64,000 bases of DNA, from NCBI RefSeq assembly GCF_039537665.1, contig NZ_BAABAY010000001.1, positions 1,612,001 through 1,676,000 on the forward strand, written 5' to 3'. This document shows, piece by piece, positions 42,393 through 51,077 of the stretch. The notes below the pieces were generated by a model, which was given only the letters and a program-made list of their open reading frames with translations, was not told where the DNA came from and did not search any database. This DNA is from Gaetbulibacter_A aestuarii (GTDB lineage Bacteria; Bacteroidota; Bacteroidia; Flavobacteriales; Flavobacteriaceae). Position 1 is the stretch's first letter, and each line of letters opens with the position of its first letter. The translations under genes were made by a program, and so were the position numbers.

Positions 42393-44087
42393 TCAAAATT
42401 GCTCATCTGTTTCAAAGGGAATGCGCACTTTATTTACTTCTTTAAAATTTAACCATTCCGCAATGAGTTCCTGATATTTTTCCGGATTGATTTGTTTTAG
42501 ATCATGAATTTCAGCCAGATCATTCTGTAGATTATAAAGTTTAAAGCTATCCTGAACAAAGGGTCTGCTTAAGTTTGTGATTTTCCAGGACCCCTTCCGG
42601 ATCATCGCAATATTATCGTGCTCAAGGCCAAAAACATAATCCTCATTATGAACTTCCTTAGATTTTCCTGAAATCAGCGGTACCAAAGAATTTCCTTTTA
42701 ATGGAAAAATGGCTTTACCCCTTAGACTGTCGGGATAACTGGTTTTTGCCAAATCGTAAAATGTAGGAGCGAGATCCATAACGGTAACAAAGGCATCTTC
42801 AATTTTATTTTTAAGTTGAACCCCGGGTCCGGCCATAATAATAGGCGTATTAATTCCTCCCTCGGTTACCAAACCCTTATAGAATTTAAATGGAGAGGAA
42901 CCGGCCTCGGCCCATTGTGGGCCATAGGAAATAAAGGAATTTGGTTTTCCCATATCCTCATATTCATCATTGAATTGCTGTTGTTTCAAAAAAGGGCCAA
43001 AATAATCGCTGTAATAAAAATCTTCTGCGGCAGCGCCATTGTCAGACATAACAACGATTAAGGTGTTTTCTAACTTTCCAATGGTTCTTAAATGATCGAT
43101 CAAACGACCGATATTAAAATCGAGATTATCCACCATACCGGCATACAGCTCCATTTTCCGACGTTCTATTTTCTTTTGTTCTTCGGATAAGGTATTCCAT
43201 GGTTTAACGCGCTTACTGTTTGGAGGCAAAACAGCATTTTCCGGAATCATACCGGCTTGCTTCAAGGTTTCTAGATTTGCTTTTTTTAAAGCGTCATATC
43301 CAGCGTCGAATTTACCTTTATATTTTTTCCAATATTTCTCGTCTACCTGTAAAGGCCAGTGCGGCGAGGTATATGCAGCAAAAGCAAAAAATGGTTTGTT
43401 ATTAGCCTTATTTAAATCGATATACTCGATGATTTTATCCGTGAAAAAGTCGGTAGAATAATTCCCGTTTTTCCATGGCGCCGGTTTACCATCTTCGGTA
43501 TATGGTGTTACAGGAAAATCGGAGAACAAACCTTTATCATCATAATGGTTGCCGGCTCCCAAAAGGTTTACAAATGAGTGTTCAAAACCTTTTTTGGAAG
43601 GGTTGGAAAGCGAGTCCGTGCCCAAATGCCATTTTCCGGCCATATAGGTGTGATACCCGGCCATTTTTAAAACCTCAGGAATAGTGGCTATTCGATTCGT
43701 GAGGCAACCTTCATAACCTTCAATATCACTTCGGTAACCCATTAACCCCATACCGGCAATATGATTGTCGTTTCCGGAAAGTAACATGGAGCGGGTTGGA
43801 GCGCATAATGGAGAGGTGTGAAACCTGCTAAATCTGATACCTCGAGCAGCCAGGCTGTCGATATGAGGTGTTTCTACCATGCCCCCAAAGCAACCCAGAT
43901 CAGCGTAACCCAGATCATCTGCTAAAATCAAGAGAATATTAGGTGTTTCTGGCTTAATCTGTTCCGATGTGTTTTTCGCACAGGATTCAATTAAAATAAA
44001 TATCAAAAAAATAACAAGCCAATTAAAATGAAATTTAAAAATAAGAGAATCGTGCGATACGGACTTAGGCATTCTACTGTAAGTCAT
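42393..44087 (-). CDS. Arylsulfatase, lipoprotein
   Basis: The 564-residue protein has a lipobox LIESC (Cys36) and a sulfatase domain. Metal ligands are in ILLILADDLGYADLGCFG, the formylglycine site is Cys95 in LCAPTRSMLLSG, and the remaining signature is MAGKWHLG with Lys and His. A second metal-ligand Asp-Asn is in VVMSDNGAAAEDF. The wording fits arylsulfatase A-like family S1. It cleaves sulfate esters outside the cytoplasm after maturation by an unseen formylglycine system. It sits between lipoproteins A and B. Confidence 0.93.
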   Translation of the reverse strand: MTYSRMPKSVSHDSLIFKFHFNWLVIFLIFILIESCAKNTSEQIKPETPNILLILADDLGYADLGCFGGMVETPHIDSLAARGIRFSRFHTSPLCAPTRSMLLSGNDNHIAGMGLMGYRSDIEGYEGCLTNRIATIPEVLKMAGYHTYMAGKWHLGTDSLSNPSKKGFEHSFVNLLGAGNHYDDKGLFSDFPVTPYTEDGKPAPWKNGNYSTDFFTDKIIEYIDLNKANNKPFFAFAAYTSPHWPLQVDEKYWKKYKGKFDAGYDALKKANLETLKQAGMIPENAVLPPNSKRVKPWNTLSEEQKKIERRKMELYAGMVDNLDFNIGRLIDHLRTIGKLENTLIVVMSDNGAAAEDFYYSDYFGPFLKQQQFNDEYEDMGKPNSFISYGPQWAEAGSSPFKFYKGLVTEGGINTPIIMAGPGVQLKNKIEDAFVTVMDLAPTFYDLAKTSYPDSLRGKAIFPLKGNSLVPLISGKSKEVHNEDYVFGLEHDNIAMIRKGSWKITNLSRPFVQDSFKLYNLQNDLAEIHDLKQINPEKYQELIAEWLNFKEVNKVRIPFETDEQF

Positions 44088-44112
44088 ATTTTGGTTGGTT
44101 AGAATTGTTAGT

Positions 44113-44138
44113 AACCCTGATAATTGCTTATCAGGGTT
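44113..44138 (-). terminator. Hairpin after lipoprotein B
   Basis: A perfect 11-bp stem AACCCTGATAA (44113-44123) with 44128-44138 and loop TTGC lies downstream of lipoprotein B. The T-run is on the plus-strand side (GGGTTTT), so its use as a minus-strand terminator is uncertain. Confidence 0.5.
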
Positions 44139-44209
44139 TTAAATGGAAATAAAAGGTAGTGTTTTTTATTAAATTAGAACTAATTATTTTTTGAAATACA
44201 CAGACATTC

Positions 44210-44671
44210 TTAAAAGGTGCAGAGGGTAAAATCATCAACGTTTTCTGTCGACTTCGAGAAGTAAACAGAACCGGATTCAATAATTTCACCATTTTCATAG
44301 TCAACATATTTAACAACCATGGTGTTTCCTGAGACGGTAACCGTAACTATTTCAACATACTCAATGTCTCCATAGGTTTCAGAATAGGTGAATTCCAAAA
44401 TATTATTAAGATTTTCAGATACAGATCCGCCTTCAGAAAAATCTTCCTGATCATAATAAAAGCAATCACCTTCATCAACCCAAAATTCAATGGGATGATT
44501 TAGATCATTTATGAAACGAATATAGGTGTTAACTTCATCAACGTTCGAAAGCCAAACCGTATTTTCAAATTGTTCCAGAAAAGTTTCAGGGTTCGTATCG
44601 TTAACGTTGTCCTTGTTGTTACAGGTAAATAAGATTAGAAATATGGGGAGGAGGTAAATTAATTTTTTCAT
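44210..44671 (-). CDS. Small lipoprotein B (paralogue of A and C)
   Basis: The 153-residue protein has lipobox-like LILFTC with Cys17. The core reads TVWLSNVDEVNTYIRFINDL, then NHPIEFWVDEGDC, the strand-rich YGDIEYVEIVTVTVSGNT and GSVYFSKSTENVDDFTLCTF. It is close to the product at 44901 and more distant from that at 41789. The function is unknown; a surface or periplasmic role is implied by lipidation. It follows a decayed VOC copy, whereas lipoprotein C follows the intact VOC gene, showing a shared duplication history. Confidence 0.78.
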   Translation of the reverse strand: MKKLIYLLPIFLILFTCNNKDNVNDTNPETFLEQFENTVWLSNVDEVNTYIRFINDLNHPIEFWVDEGDCFYYDQEDFSEGGSVSENLNNILEFTYSETYGDIEYVEIVTVTVSGNTMVVKYVDYENGEIIESGSVYFSKSTENVDDFTLCTF

Positions 44672-44792
44672 CAGTAACAGGATTAATCATGCTTTAAAGT
44701 ATTTGCTTTTAAAGCATGGATTATATGTCTGAATGTATCTATTAATAATATACCACCAAATGATATCGATCAGTCGTGTGTTAAAAAAAACC

Positions 44793-44889
44793 CGGTAACC
44801 CATCGACATTTATTTGTTTTAAATTGAGGGTATCAAAGTAAAACTTTCTGGTTTCTTCAAAATTACCAACCACCACCGTGTTGTGCTGT
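44793..44889 (-). pseudogene. Decayed fragment of a VOC-family gene
   Basis: These 97 bp align without gaps to 45824-45920 inside the intact VOC gene, with 13 mismatches by eye (about 87% identity). Read in the same frame they encode QHNTVVVGNFEETRKFYFDT and LNLKQINVDGLP, matching the intact HTTVVVSNFEESRKFYIDIL. The rest of the gene is gone. The edges fall near GGTAACC-like sequence that resembles GGCTACCC at the end of the intact gene, suggesting an internal deletion. Confidence 0.8.
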
Positions 44890-44900
44890 TATTCTTGAAT

Positions 44901-45419
44901 TTAATGTGACTTGTCCTCAAAAGCAATAAAATCCTTTAGTCCCGGAGTTAAAAGAGAGGTTACCACGCATTCAAAATCATCCACACTTTTGTTAGACTTC
45001 GTAAAGTAAATAGAACCGGATTCATAGAGTGTTTCATTTTCATAAAATTCATAAGAGGCTATCATGATGGATCCTGAAATTGTAATTGTTACTTTATCCA
45101 GATAAGTGGTGTCACCATCGTTTTCAAAATATTGAAATGCGAGCCTATTGTTTAGATTTTCAATTATGGAACCTTGCATTGTGAAATCTTCACGCATGTA
45201 ATAAAAGCAGGCACCTCCATCTAACCAGTATTCAATGGGATGATCTAGATCGTTTAGGAATCTGATATAGTTATTTTTGTCATCAGTATTGGAAACCCAC
45301 ACGGTACTGTCATAACGTTCCAAAAATGTTTCCGATTCAGGAATGTCAACAGAGTCGTTATTACTACAGGTAAATGAGATCAGGATAAGGGGAAGGAGGT
45401 ATATTATTTTTTTCATCAC
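44901..45419 (-). CDS. Small lipoprotein C (paralogue of A and B)
   Basis: The 172-residue protein has lipobox-like LISFTC (Cys18) and the family core YIRFLNDLDHPIEYWLDGGA followed by C, then YLDKVTITISGS and SGSIYFTKSNKSVDDFECVV. Its tail is about 20 residues longer than in B (LTPGLKDFIAFEDKSH) and reaches to 44901, next to the VOC remnant. The extension may be a read-through or frameshift product of the duplication. Lipoproteins B and C also share similar leader DNA over about 100 bp upstream. Confidence 0.75.
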   Translation of the reverse strand: MMKKIIYLLPLILISFTCSNNDSVDIPESETFLERYDSTVWVSNTDDKNNYIRFLNDLDHPIEYWLDGGACFYYMREDFTMQGSIIENLNNRLAFQYFENDGDTTYLDKVTITISGSIMIASYEFYENETLYESGSIYFTKSNKSVDDFECVVTSLLTPGLKDFIAFEDKSH

Positions 45420-45550
45420 TAACAGATTTAATCATGCTCTAAAAAGTATTGATTTTTAAAGTATGAGTTATACTTCTGAAAGTATCTATTAATGAGATAG
45501 AACTAAATGATATCCATCAGTTGAATATTAAATAAAAATCGCTGGCTACC

Positions 45551-46045
45551 CTAGTTTTTATCATTGATCTCTATCCAATATCCGTCGGGATCCTGAATAA
45601 AAGTCTGCCGTACGCCATCCGGTCTGGTTTGAATAAAACCTTTGTCGTCTCCTCCTAAATTAAAATGAAAAATACCGTTATTGTTGAGGTGTTCGAGGTA
45701 ACCATCCAGATCATTGGAGGATATAGCGAAATGGTTAAAATTACTGGGATTGATTGTTACCCCGGGAACTTCGCCTACATGTAATTCCAAATTATTTCCA
45801 AGCGCTACAAACATTTGATTCTGCGGTAACCAATCTACTTTTATTTGTTTTAAACCGAGGATATCAATGTAAAACTTTCTGCTTTCCTCAAAATTACTAA
45901 CCACCACGGTGGTATGCTGTAGAGTTAAATTATAGTTATTGGTATGGGATTCTTTACCGGTATTTGTTCCTTCATTTTGAGCTGTGGAAGTTTCAAAACA
46001 CAAAAAAAGGGAAATCACCACGCCTAATATTATTGATTTTTTCAT
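45551..46045 (-). CDS. Secreted VOC-family (glyoxalase-like) protein
   Basis: From Met at 46045 the product has 164 residues with a signal peptide (ILGVVISLFLCFETSTAQ). The upstream ATG at 46099 would place 18 polar residues before it. The VOC domain shows LQHTTVVVSNFEESRKFYID, ILGLKQIKV and the metal-site regions NFNHFAISSND and FIQDPDGYWIEIND. His in LQHTTV, His in FNHFAI and the Glu of WIEIND are candidate ligands. VOC enzymes include glyoxalase I, dioxygenases and resistance proteins; the substrate is unknown. A partial copy lies at 44793-44889. Confidence 0.88.
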   Translation of the reverse strand: MKKSIILGVVISLFLCFETSTAQNEGTNTGKESHTNNYNLTLQHTTVVVSNFEESRKFYIDILGLKQIKVDWLPQNQMFVALGNNLELHVGEVPGVTINPSNFNHFAISSNDLDGYLEHLNNNGIFHFNLGGDDKGFIQTRPDGVRQTFIQDPDGYWIEINDKN

Positions 46046-46183
46046 GGTTGTGTTGTTATTATTGAATTTAAAAAAAACACCATCATCTAGCGCAGACAAC
46101 AGTGTGTTACTTCGATTAACTAAATCTCGATTGTGAATTATTTTTTTATTGATTTAGTTTTAGATTGAATTTGAAAAGCGTCA

Positions 46184-46663
46184 TTAATCCATTTTGGTTA
46201 ATGGTTCTGCGCTAAAAGGTTCATTCATTGCAACAAAAAGCACACAAGGTTCTTTCTCCAAACATTTTGCTTTGTGCGGTTTTTTGGCTGGTCCGTAAGC
46301 ATAATGACCGGCTTTTAATACCACCGGTTCTTCATTATCGTATTGAACTTCTAATTCACCTGAAATAAGAATCATACGTTCGGCGGAATTATGAGTGTGT
46401 CTAACGGCAACAGTATTAGGTTCCATCTTAAAAAAGAAATCTAGTCGTGGTTCCGTAAGGCTACCATGGAGTACGGTAAAAGAACAATTCGGAAAAAAAT
46501 CCGGTGCGGCTGACCATTCTAAATCAGGATTGTCATAAGAAGTGGTAAATGAGTCTTCTGTTGTAGAATTATCATCGCTTTGGGCAAATCCCAAAGGTGA
46601 AAGTGCAAGTAAAATCATAAATATTATGATTTTACTCGTTAGTTGGTTGGTTGAAAATATCAT
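46184..46663 (-). CDS. Secreted cupin-domain protein
   Basis: The 159-residue protein has a signal peptide (FMILLALSPLGFAQ) and one cupin beta-barrel: VAVRHTHNSAERMILISGEL with the metal-binding His-x-His and Glu, and VLKAGHYAYGPAKKPHKAKC with the second-motif His. All ligands for a metal are present. Activity is unknown. It stands upstream of the VOC gene on the same strand, 138 bp away. Confidence 0.87.
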   Translation of the reverse strand: MIFSTNQLTSKIIIFMILLALSPLGFAQSDDNSTTEDSFTTSYDNPDLEWSAAPDFFPNCSFTVLHGSLTEPRLDFFFKMEPNTVAVRHTHNSAERMILISGELEVQYDNEEPVVLKAGHYAYGPAKKPHKAKCLEKEPCVLFVAMNEPFSAEPLTKMD

Positions 46664-46815
46664 AATTACTTGGTTTTATATCCTATAAGATAACGATTAA
46701 AAACAGATCAAACCAGAAAAACCTGAATTTTAATTTAAGTTAAAAACCTGAAAGTCATAATATTATATGAGAATTAACTTGTAGTTCCCCTCTTAAAAAC
46801 ACTCGAAATGGCATA

Positions 46816-46843
46816 AAAAAAGCCTCTTTAAAGAGGCTTTTTT
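46816..46843 (-). terminator. Terminator of the metalloprotease gene
   Basis: A perfect palindrome AAAAAAGCCTCTTT (46816-46829) with 46830-46843 forms a stem with a TTAA loop and T-runs on both strands. It lies 16 bp after the stop at 46860 on the minus strand. Confidence 0.88.
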
Positions 46844-46859
46844 GTGTGAGATCTTTTTT

Positions 46860-49367
46860 TTAAGATTCCGGGTTTAATATCGCATCAATGCGCTCCAGTG
46901 CATCTTGCAAATGAATCCGCGTCATCGTATCGGCAGTTCTGGTTATACCTGATCTGATAGAGCGCTGCAGGGTATTTAATTCGGCTCTGGTGATCGCTCT
47001 GATATCCGACTGATTAACATCAACGTTGGTTCTTGATACGAATCTTCTGAACCGTGCCGGAAGTTCTCTTTGTTTTTCAGTCATTAAATAAGCCATTCTA
47101 TCGAGGTAGGCTCGTTGTAAATTTCTGCGGTACAAATCAATTGTTCTCCTGGAATTCAATTCACTCCAAATACCTTTGCGAAGGTCTTCCATCATATTTA
47201 ACATGCTGTAAGCATTTTTTCCGTTGATGGTTTCATTTTCACTCATACGGGCCATTCTTCCAAAATCGAGTAAATTGTTTAAGGTTCTCACCTGGTATCC
47301 TCTAATACGCTCTACATTTCCGGCACTCTCTATTTTGTTGAATATGTTTTCATCAATAAGCCAATTCGGAGTTTCAAATAATTGCTTTTGCAAAAACGCC
47401 ATGGCTTCTTTCTGTTTTGCTTTATCAACATGCGTATAAACGGCGCCATCCTGATCATAGGTTTTATAATTTTCGTAAACACCACCAATATTGGCCGTTA
47501 CATGACCCATGTAGCGATTAAATTGTCCAAGTACTTGCTCATACATGGTTTTTAGGTCATCATAATTCTTACCATCTTCGGCTGTCCAGGAAATTAAGTT
47601 TGGTACAATGCGCTTCAGGTTTGCAATACCATACATGCTGGCTTTCATGGCATCATCACCTAAATCTTCAGTTTGAGAACTCGGGTCGATAACACCACCG
47701 CTTTGCTGTTTTCCAAAACGATATAATGGATCGCCATCATGTTTTAAGATCCACTGATCCAGTGTTTCCTTTTCATCATCAGCGGTCTTTGCCTCTAAGA
47801 TTGGGCGATAACCCCAGGCAATGGCATATTTATCATAAATACCAATATTCGGCATAAGAGCCACATCTTTATCGCCTGGTTGCGCCACGTAATTAAATCG
47901 TGCATAATCCATGATAGAAGGCGCCGTACCAAATTTTTTGGTAAAGGAGGCACTTCGTAAACTATCCACGGGATAAGCAACAGAACTTCCCATATTATGC
48001 GGTAATCCCAGAGTATGGCCTACCTCATGTGACGAAACGAAGCGTATCAATCTACCCATTATTTCATCTTTAAACGCAACATGCTGGGCTTCCGGATTGA
48101 TGGCCGCTGTTTGCACGAAGAACCAATTCCGAAGAAGTGACATAACGTTGTGATACCAGTTAATATCACTTTCCAGGATTTCTCCACTTCTGGGGTCACT
48201 TACATGAGGCCCATTAGCATTTGGAATAGGAGAGGCCAGGTAGCGAACAACAGAATATCGAATATCTTCAGGCGACCAATCAGGATCTTCATCTTTACTT
48301 GGTGGATCTTTAGCAATTATTGCATTTTTAAAACCGGCAGCCTCAAAAGCCACTTGCCAGTCCTCAATACCTTCTTTAATGTATTTACGCCATTTCTTAG
48401 GCGTTGCTCTGTCAATGTAATATACTATTGGTTTCTTAGGCTCAACCAATTCACCACGCTTAAATTTTTCTATATCCTCGTCCTTAACTTCCAGGCGCCA
48501 ACGATCTAAAAATCGAATGGTTTTACTTTCCTGAGCCTCTAATCCATAATCGGTTTGAGAGGTTGTAAACCAGCCAACACGTTGATCGAACATACGGCGT
48601 TTCATAGGAGTCTTTGGCAATAAGATCATCGAATTACTCATCATTAAGGAAATATTTCCGGTATCAGAATTCGATGGAGGGTCTCCTGCCGCATAGGTTT
48701 TTACATGGCGGGATTCAATATTAAGAGGATAGCTTTTTATGCTTTCAATGTAAGATAGGTCGTTGTCTAAGCGTGTTACTTTGTAGTTTTTTCTTTGTCT
48801 TACAGGGAATCCAAAAGGTTTAACATCCTTTGTAAATAAAGGTGTAGCATCTATAACAGTGCTTGTTGAATCTTTTCCAATAGCTTTTATCGGGAAAGTG
48901 AAAAGCACCGGTTCAAAATTAGAATTCACTACGGCTTCGTGAATCGGTAAAGAATCTGAAGCTACCACGTTGTACGACACTACACGGAGTAATACCATTT
49001 TGTCCTTTTTTTGCCAGCGTAATACTTTTTCATCCTGCTTTCCACCACCAAAACCAATACCATTGGCCGTTTTGGCAATTCGGGTTACCATGAGCATTTC
49101 GCGATCGAAAAGAGAATCGGGTATTTCATAGAAATAGTCGTCATCAATTTTGTGAATAGTGAAGAGACCGGAATCGGTCTTCGCATTTTTGGTGATTACC
49201 TGATTGTAAGGTTTAATACCGTCTTTTCCGGGTTTTTTCATTCCGGCTGTTGGCGTTGCCTTTGAGGCATTAGCCGCTTTTGAGCTATCCGTTTTTTTGG
49301 TTGTCGCACACGACAGGGCCAAAAAAAGAGAAGCCAAGATCAAAGATCTTAGGGAAATCTTTTTCAA
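46860..49367 (-). CDS. Zinc-dependent metalloprotease with DUF5117/DUF4953-type domains, lipoprotein
   Basis: The 835-residue protein has a lipobox LALSC (Cys20). An N-terminal DUF5118-like segment (GIKPYNQVITKNAKTDSGLF) is followed by a DUF5117-like beta domain (VTRIAKTANGIGFGGGKQDE). A catalytic domain bears the metzincin motif VSSHEVGHTLGLPHNMGSSV with HExxHxxGxxH and the downstream Met-turn-like APSIMDYARFNYV. The C-terminal 250 residues are helical. It is a periplasmic or surface zinc protease of a family widespread in Bacteroidota with unknown substrates. Confidence 0.93.
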   Translation of the reverse strand: MKKISLRSLILASLFLALSCATTKKTDSSKAANASKATPTAGMKKPGKDGIKPYNQVITKNAKTDSGLFTIHKIDDDYFYEIPDSLFDREMLMVTRIAKTANGIGFGGGKQDEKVLRWQKKDKMVLLRVVSYNVVASDSLPIHEAVVNSNFEPVLFTFPIKAIGKDSTSTVIDATPLFTKDVKPFGFPVRQRKNYKVTRLDNDLSYIESIKSYPLNIESRHVKTYAAGDPPSNSDTGNISLMMSNSMILLPKTPMKRRMFDQRVGWFTTSQTDYGLEAQESKTIRFLDRWRLEVKDEDIEKFKRGELVEPKKPIVYYIDRATPKKWRKYIKEGIEDWQVAFEAAGFKNAIIAKDPPSKDEDPDWSPEDIRYSVVRYLASPIPNANGPHVSDPRSGEILESDINWYHNVMSLLRNWFFVQTAAINPEAQHVAFKDEIMGRLIRFVSSHEVGHTLGLPHNMGSSVAYPVDSLRSASFTKKFGTAPSIMDYARFNYVAQPGDKDVALMPNIGIYDKYAIAWGYRPILEAKTADDEKETLDQWILKHDGDPLYRFGKQQSGGVIDPSSQTEDLGDDAMKASMYGIANLKRIVPNLISWTAEDGKNYDDLKTMYEQVLGQFNRYMGHVTANIGGVYENYKTYDQDGAVYTHVDKAKQKEAMAFLQKQLFETPNWLIDENIFNKIESAGNVERIRGYQVRTLNNLLDFGRMARMSENETINGKNAYSMLNMMEDLRKGIWSELNSRRTIDLYRRNLQRAYLDRMAYLMTEKQRELPARFRRFVSRTNVDVNQSDIRAITRAELNTLQRSIRSGITRTADTMTRIHLQDALERIDAILNPES

Positions 49368-49522
49368 AACAATTATTTTTTAGAGTTAGTCGCCCTGAAA
49401 ATACGGATTTCCTATATTTTGTATGTGTACTTTATAATTATTTTAAGAATTTTTAACAAATAGGAGCTTCAAAGAAATAGTTAAGTTCAAAAAAAAAATC
49501 GAACTTATAATTCTAATTAAAC

Positions 49523-50167
49523 TTAACTTTTGATCTTACGACCTTGAATAAAAACTTCTGCAATAAATAGTGGAACAGCCCAGCAAGCCCAACTCATTAA
49601 TGTGAGAACTTCAAAGTATGTTCCGACTTGAAAACTCATTAAAATATCTTCAACAACACGAAAGGTCACAAAAGAAAAAGTAACCACATAACTACGGATC
49701 ATCCACTCTTTGTGTAGTTCTATTTTTTTATTTTTTATTGAAATAAAAGCCATGATGGCTGTAGTAGCCCAAACGACTCCAAGTAAAAATAATCCAACAG
49801 TATAAGGTAAACTAATATCAGACGTTGCTGCGAGATACATTCCTGCAAAGCCGGCAAGCGTAACTGAAACAACATAAAAACGTCCCATTCTTCTATGGAG
49901 TTTAAGATATTTATTCCTGAATTTAGTAACAAATTGAAATGGTCCGATAAGCGTCGCCACAATTCCCAACACGACATGAGGAAATAACCATATAGCACGT
50001 GGAAAGTAGTATTCCCCGTAATTTGCTTCCGTAGGTATCAATTTTGGAAACGCTCTGGTTACAACGTAATAGATTATAAGAAGTAAAGTAAAAACGACCA
50101 GAGCATTGTAGATATACGTGTAGGACTTGGAGACATCTTTATTTTGGCCCAGGTTTGTTGATTTCAT
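49523..50167 (-). CDS. DUF2306-family membrane protein
   Basis: The 214-residue protein has six or so hydrophobic segments. The conserved block is FPHVVLGIVATLIGPFQFVT, with KYLKLHRRMGRFYVVSVTLA and the Arg/His-rich LHKEWMIRSYVVTFSFVTFR. The histidines in LHRRMGR and LHKEWM are the family hallmark and could bind heme or a quinone, which is inference. It stands alone, separated by more than 100 bp from both neighbours. Confidence 0.85.
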   Translation of the reverse strand: MKSTNLGQNKDVSKSYTYIYNALVVFTLLLIIYYVVTRAFPKLIPTEANYGEYYFPRAIWLFPHVVLGIVATLIGPFQFVTKFRNKYLKLHRRMGRFYVVSVTLAGFAGMYLAATSDISLPYTVGLFLLGVVWATTAIMAFISIKNKKIELHKEWMIRSYVVTFSFVTFRVVEDILMSFQVGTYFEVLTLMSWACWAVPLFIAEVFIQGRKIKS

Positions 50168-50272
50168 AGGTGGTTGGTTTTAAGTTGTTTAAATATAGTG
50201 ATAAACTTGTAAACTTAACCTACCAAAATTTTGTACTCATTGGAAATTCTAACCGGATGACGTCAGCCAGAC

Positions 50273-50986
50273 TTAAAATGCATGGAGTCTGCTGAAATGT
50301 AATTGCTTTCCTCTATTAGAATCGCTAATACCCGTTAAAATGAGTTCGGTTTTGTTTGCATTTACACGCCAGGATTCGGGCATTTTATCTTCCTGATGAG
50401 GTAAGAATGTAACCTCAGGTCTATGAGCATTGATGTGCCAGTATCCTGAGGATTTTTTTTCATTATTTACATATTCATTATAAATGCGATCCCAGCGCAT
50501 AAATATTCTGGTGTAATCTTCCGCATCTGCTTCATGCAATTTCCAAAGTCCTACCAAATAATCTGCAGGAGCCATGGGTTTTTTGGTAATTGGTTTAAGG
50601 GTAACCTGAACCGTCATGCCATTCTCTTCTCGTTCCCAGAGCATGTTCTTTCCTTCGAAAGACACTTTGAAACCCGCGAAATCTTCCGAGATACCCAATG
50701 AATCTATTGAAGTTAAAATATGAGTTTCCTTATCCAATTTCCAACTTCCAGCAGCATTTTGTAGCCAACCATTACCGGAGGTGTAACTATGGTCTTCTTT
50801 TAATTTGATCCATCTGGCAATTGGGGTCATACTTTCCGTTCCCATGGAAACAGAGGTAATTTCCCAGAATCCGCAAAGACGCTCTTCTTGTCCGAAAGTA
50901 AACATAGAGACCAAGAGGAATATGAAAATAAGCACAAGTAACCTGAATCGATTTTTTATTGCGTAGAATTTAGAATTTTGATGCAT
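50273..50986 (-). CDS. Secreted protein with two lipocalin-like repeats
   Basis: From Met at 50986 the protein has 237 residues, with a signal peptide (LLVLIFIFLLVSMFTFGQ). Two similar halves follow: the first starts LCGFWEITSVSMGTESMTPI and the second LVGLWKLHEADAEDYTRIFM. Each has the 'GxWxL' start and WxxN/S middle typical of small lipocalin-like domains. I do not recognise a named family. An in-frame ATG 30 bp upstream (51016) is possible. It follows the membrane LytTR regulator gene by about 90 bp. Confidence 0.7.
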   Translation of the reverse strand: MHQNSKFYAIKNRFRLLVLIFIFLLVSMFTFGQEERLCGFWEITSVSMGTESMTPIARWIKLKEDHSYTSGNGWLQNAAGSWKLDKETHILTSIDSLGISEDFAGFKVSFEGKNMLWEREENGMTVQVTLKPITKKPMAPADYLVGLWKLHEADAEDYTRIFMRWDRIYNEYVNNEKKSSGYWHINAHRPEVTFLPHQEDKMPESWRVNANKTELILTGISDSNRGKQLHFSRLHAF

Positions 50987-51077
50987 ACTAATTTCAGTCG
51001 TTTTTAATTTTGGCAAAAATGGTTTTTATGAATATATCCTGGCAAGAATGGTTCTTGTTTGGGATTAAAAATATGGA

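Noticed and set aside
48150..48509. 119-codon plus-strand frame inside the metalloprotease gene
   Set aside because: The metalloprotease with its HExxHxxGxxH motif occupies the minus strand throughout; the plus-strand frame is a shadow.
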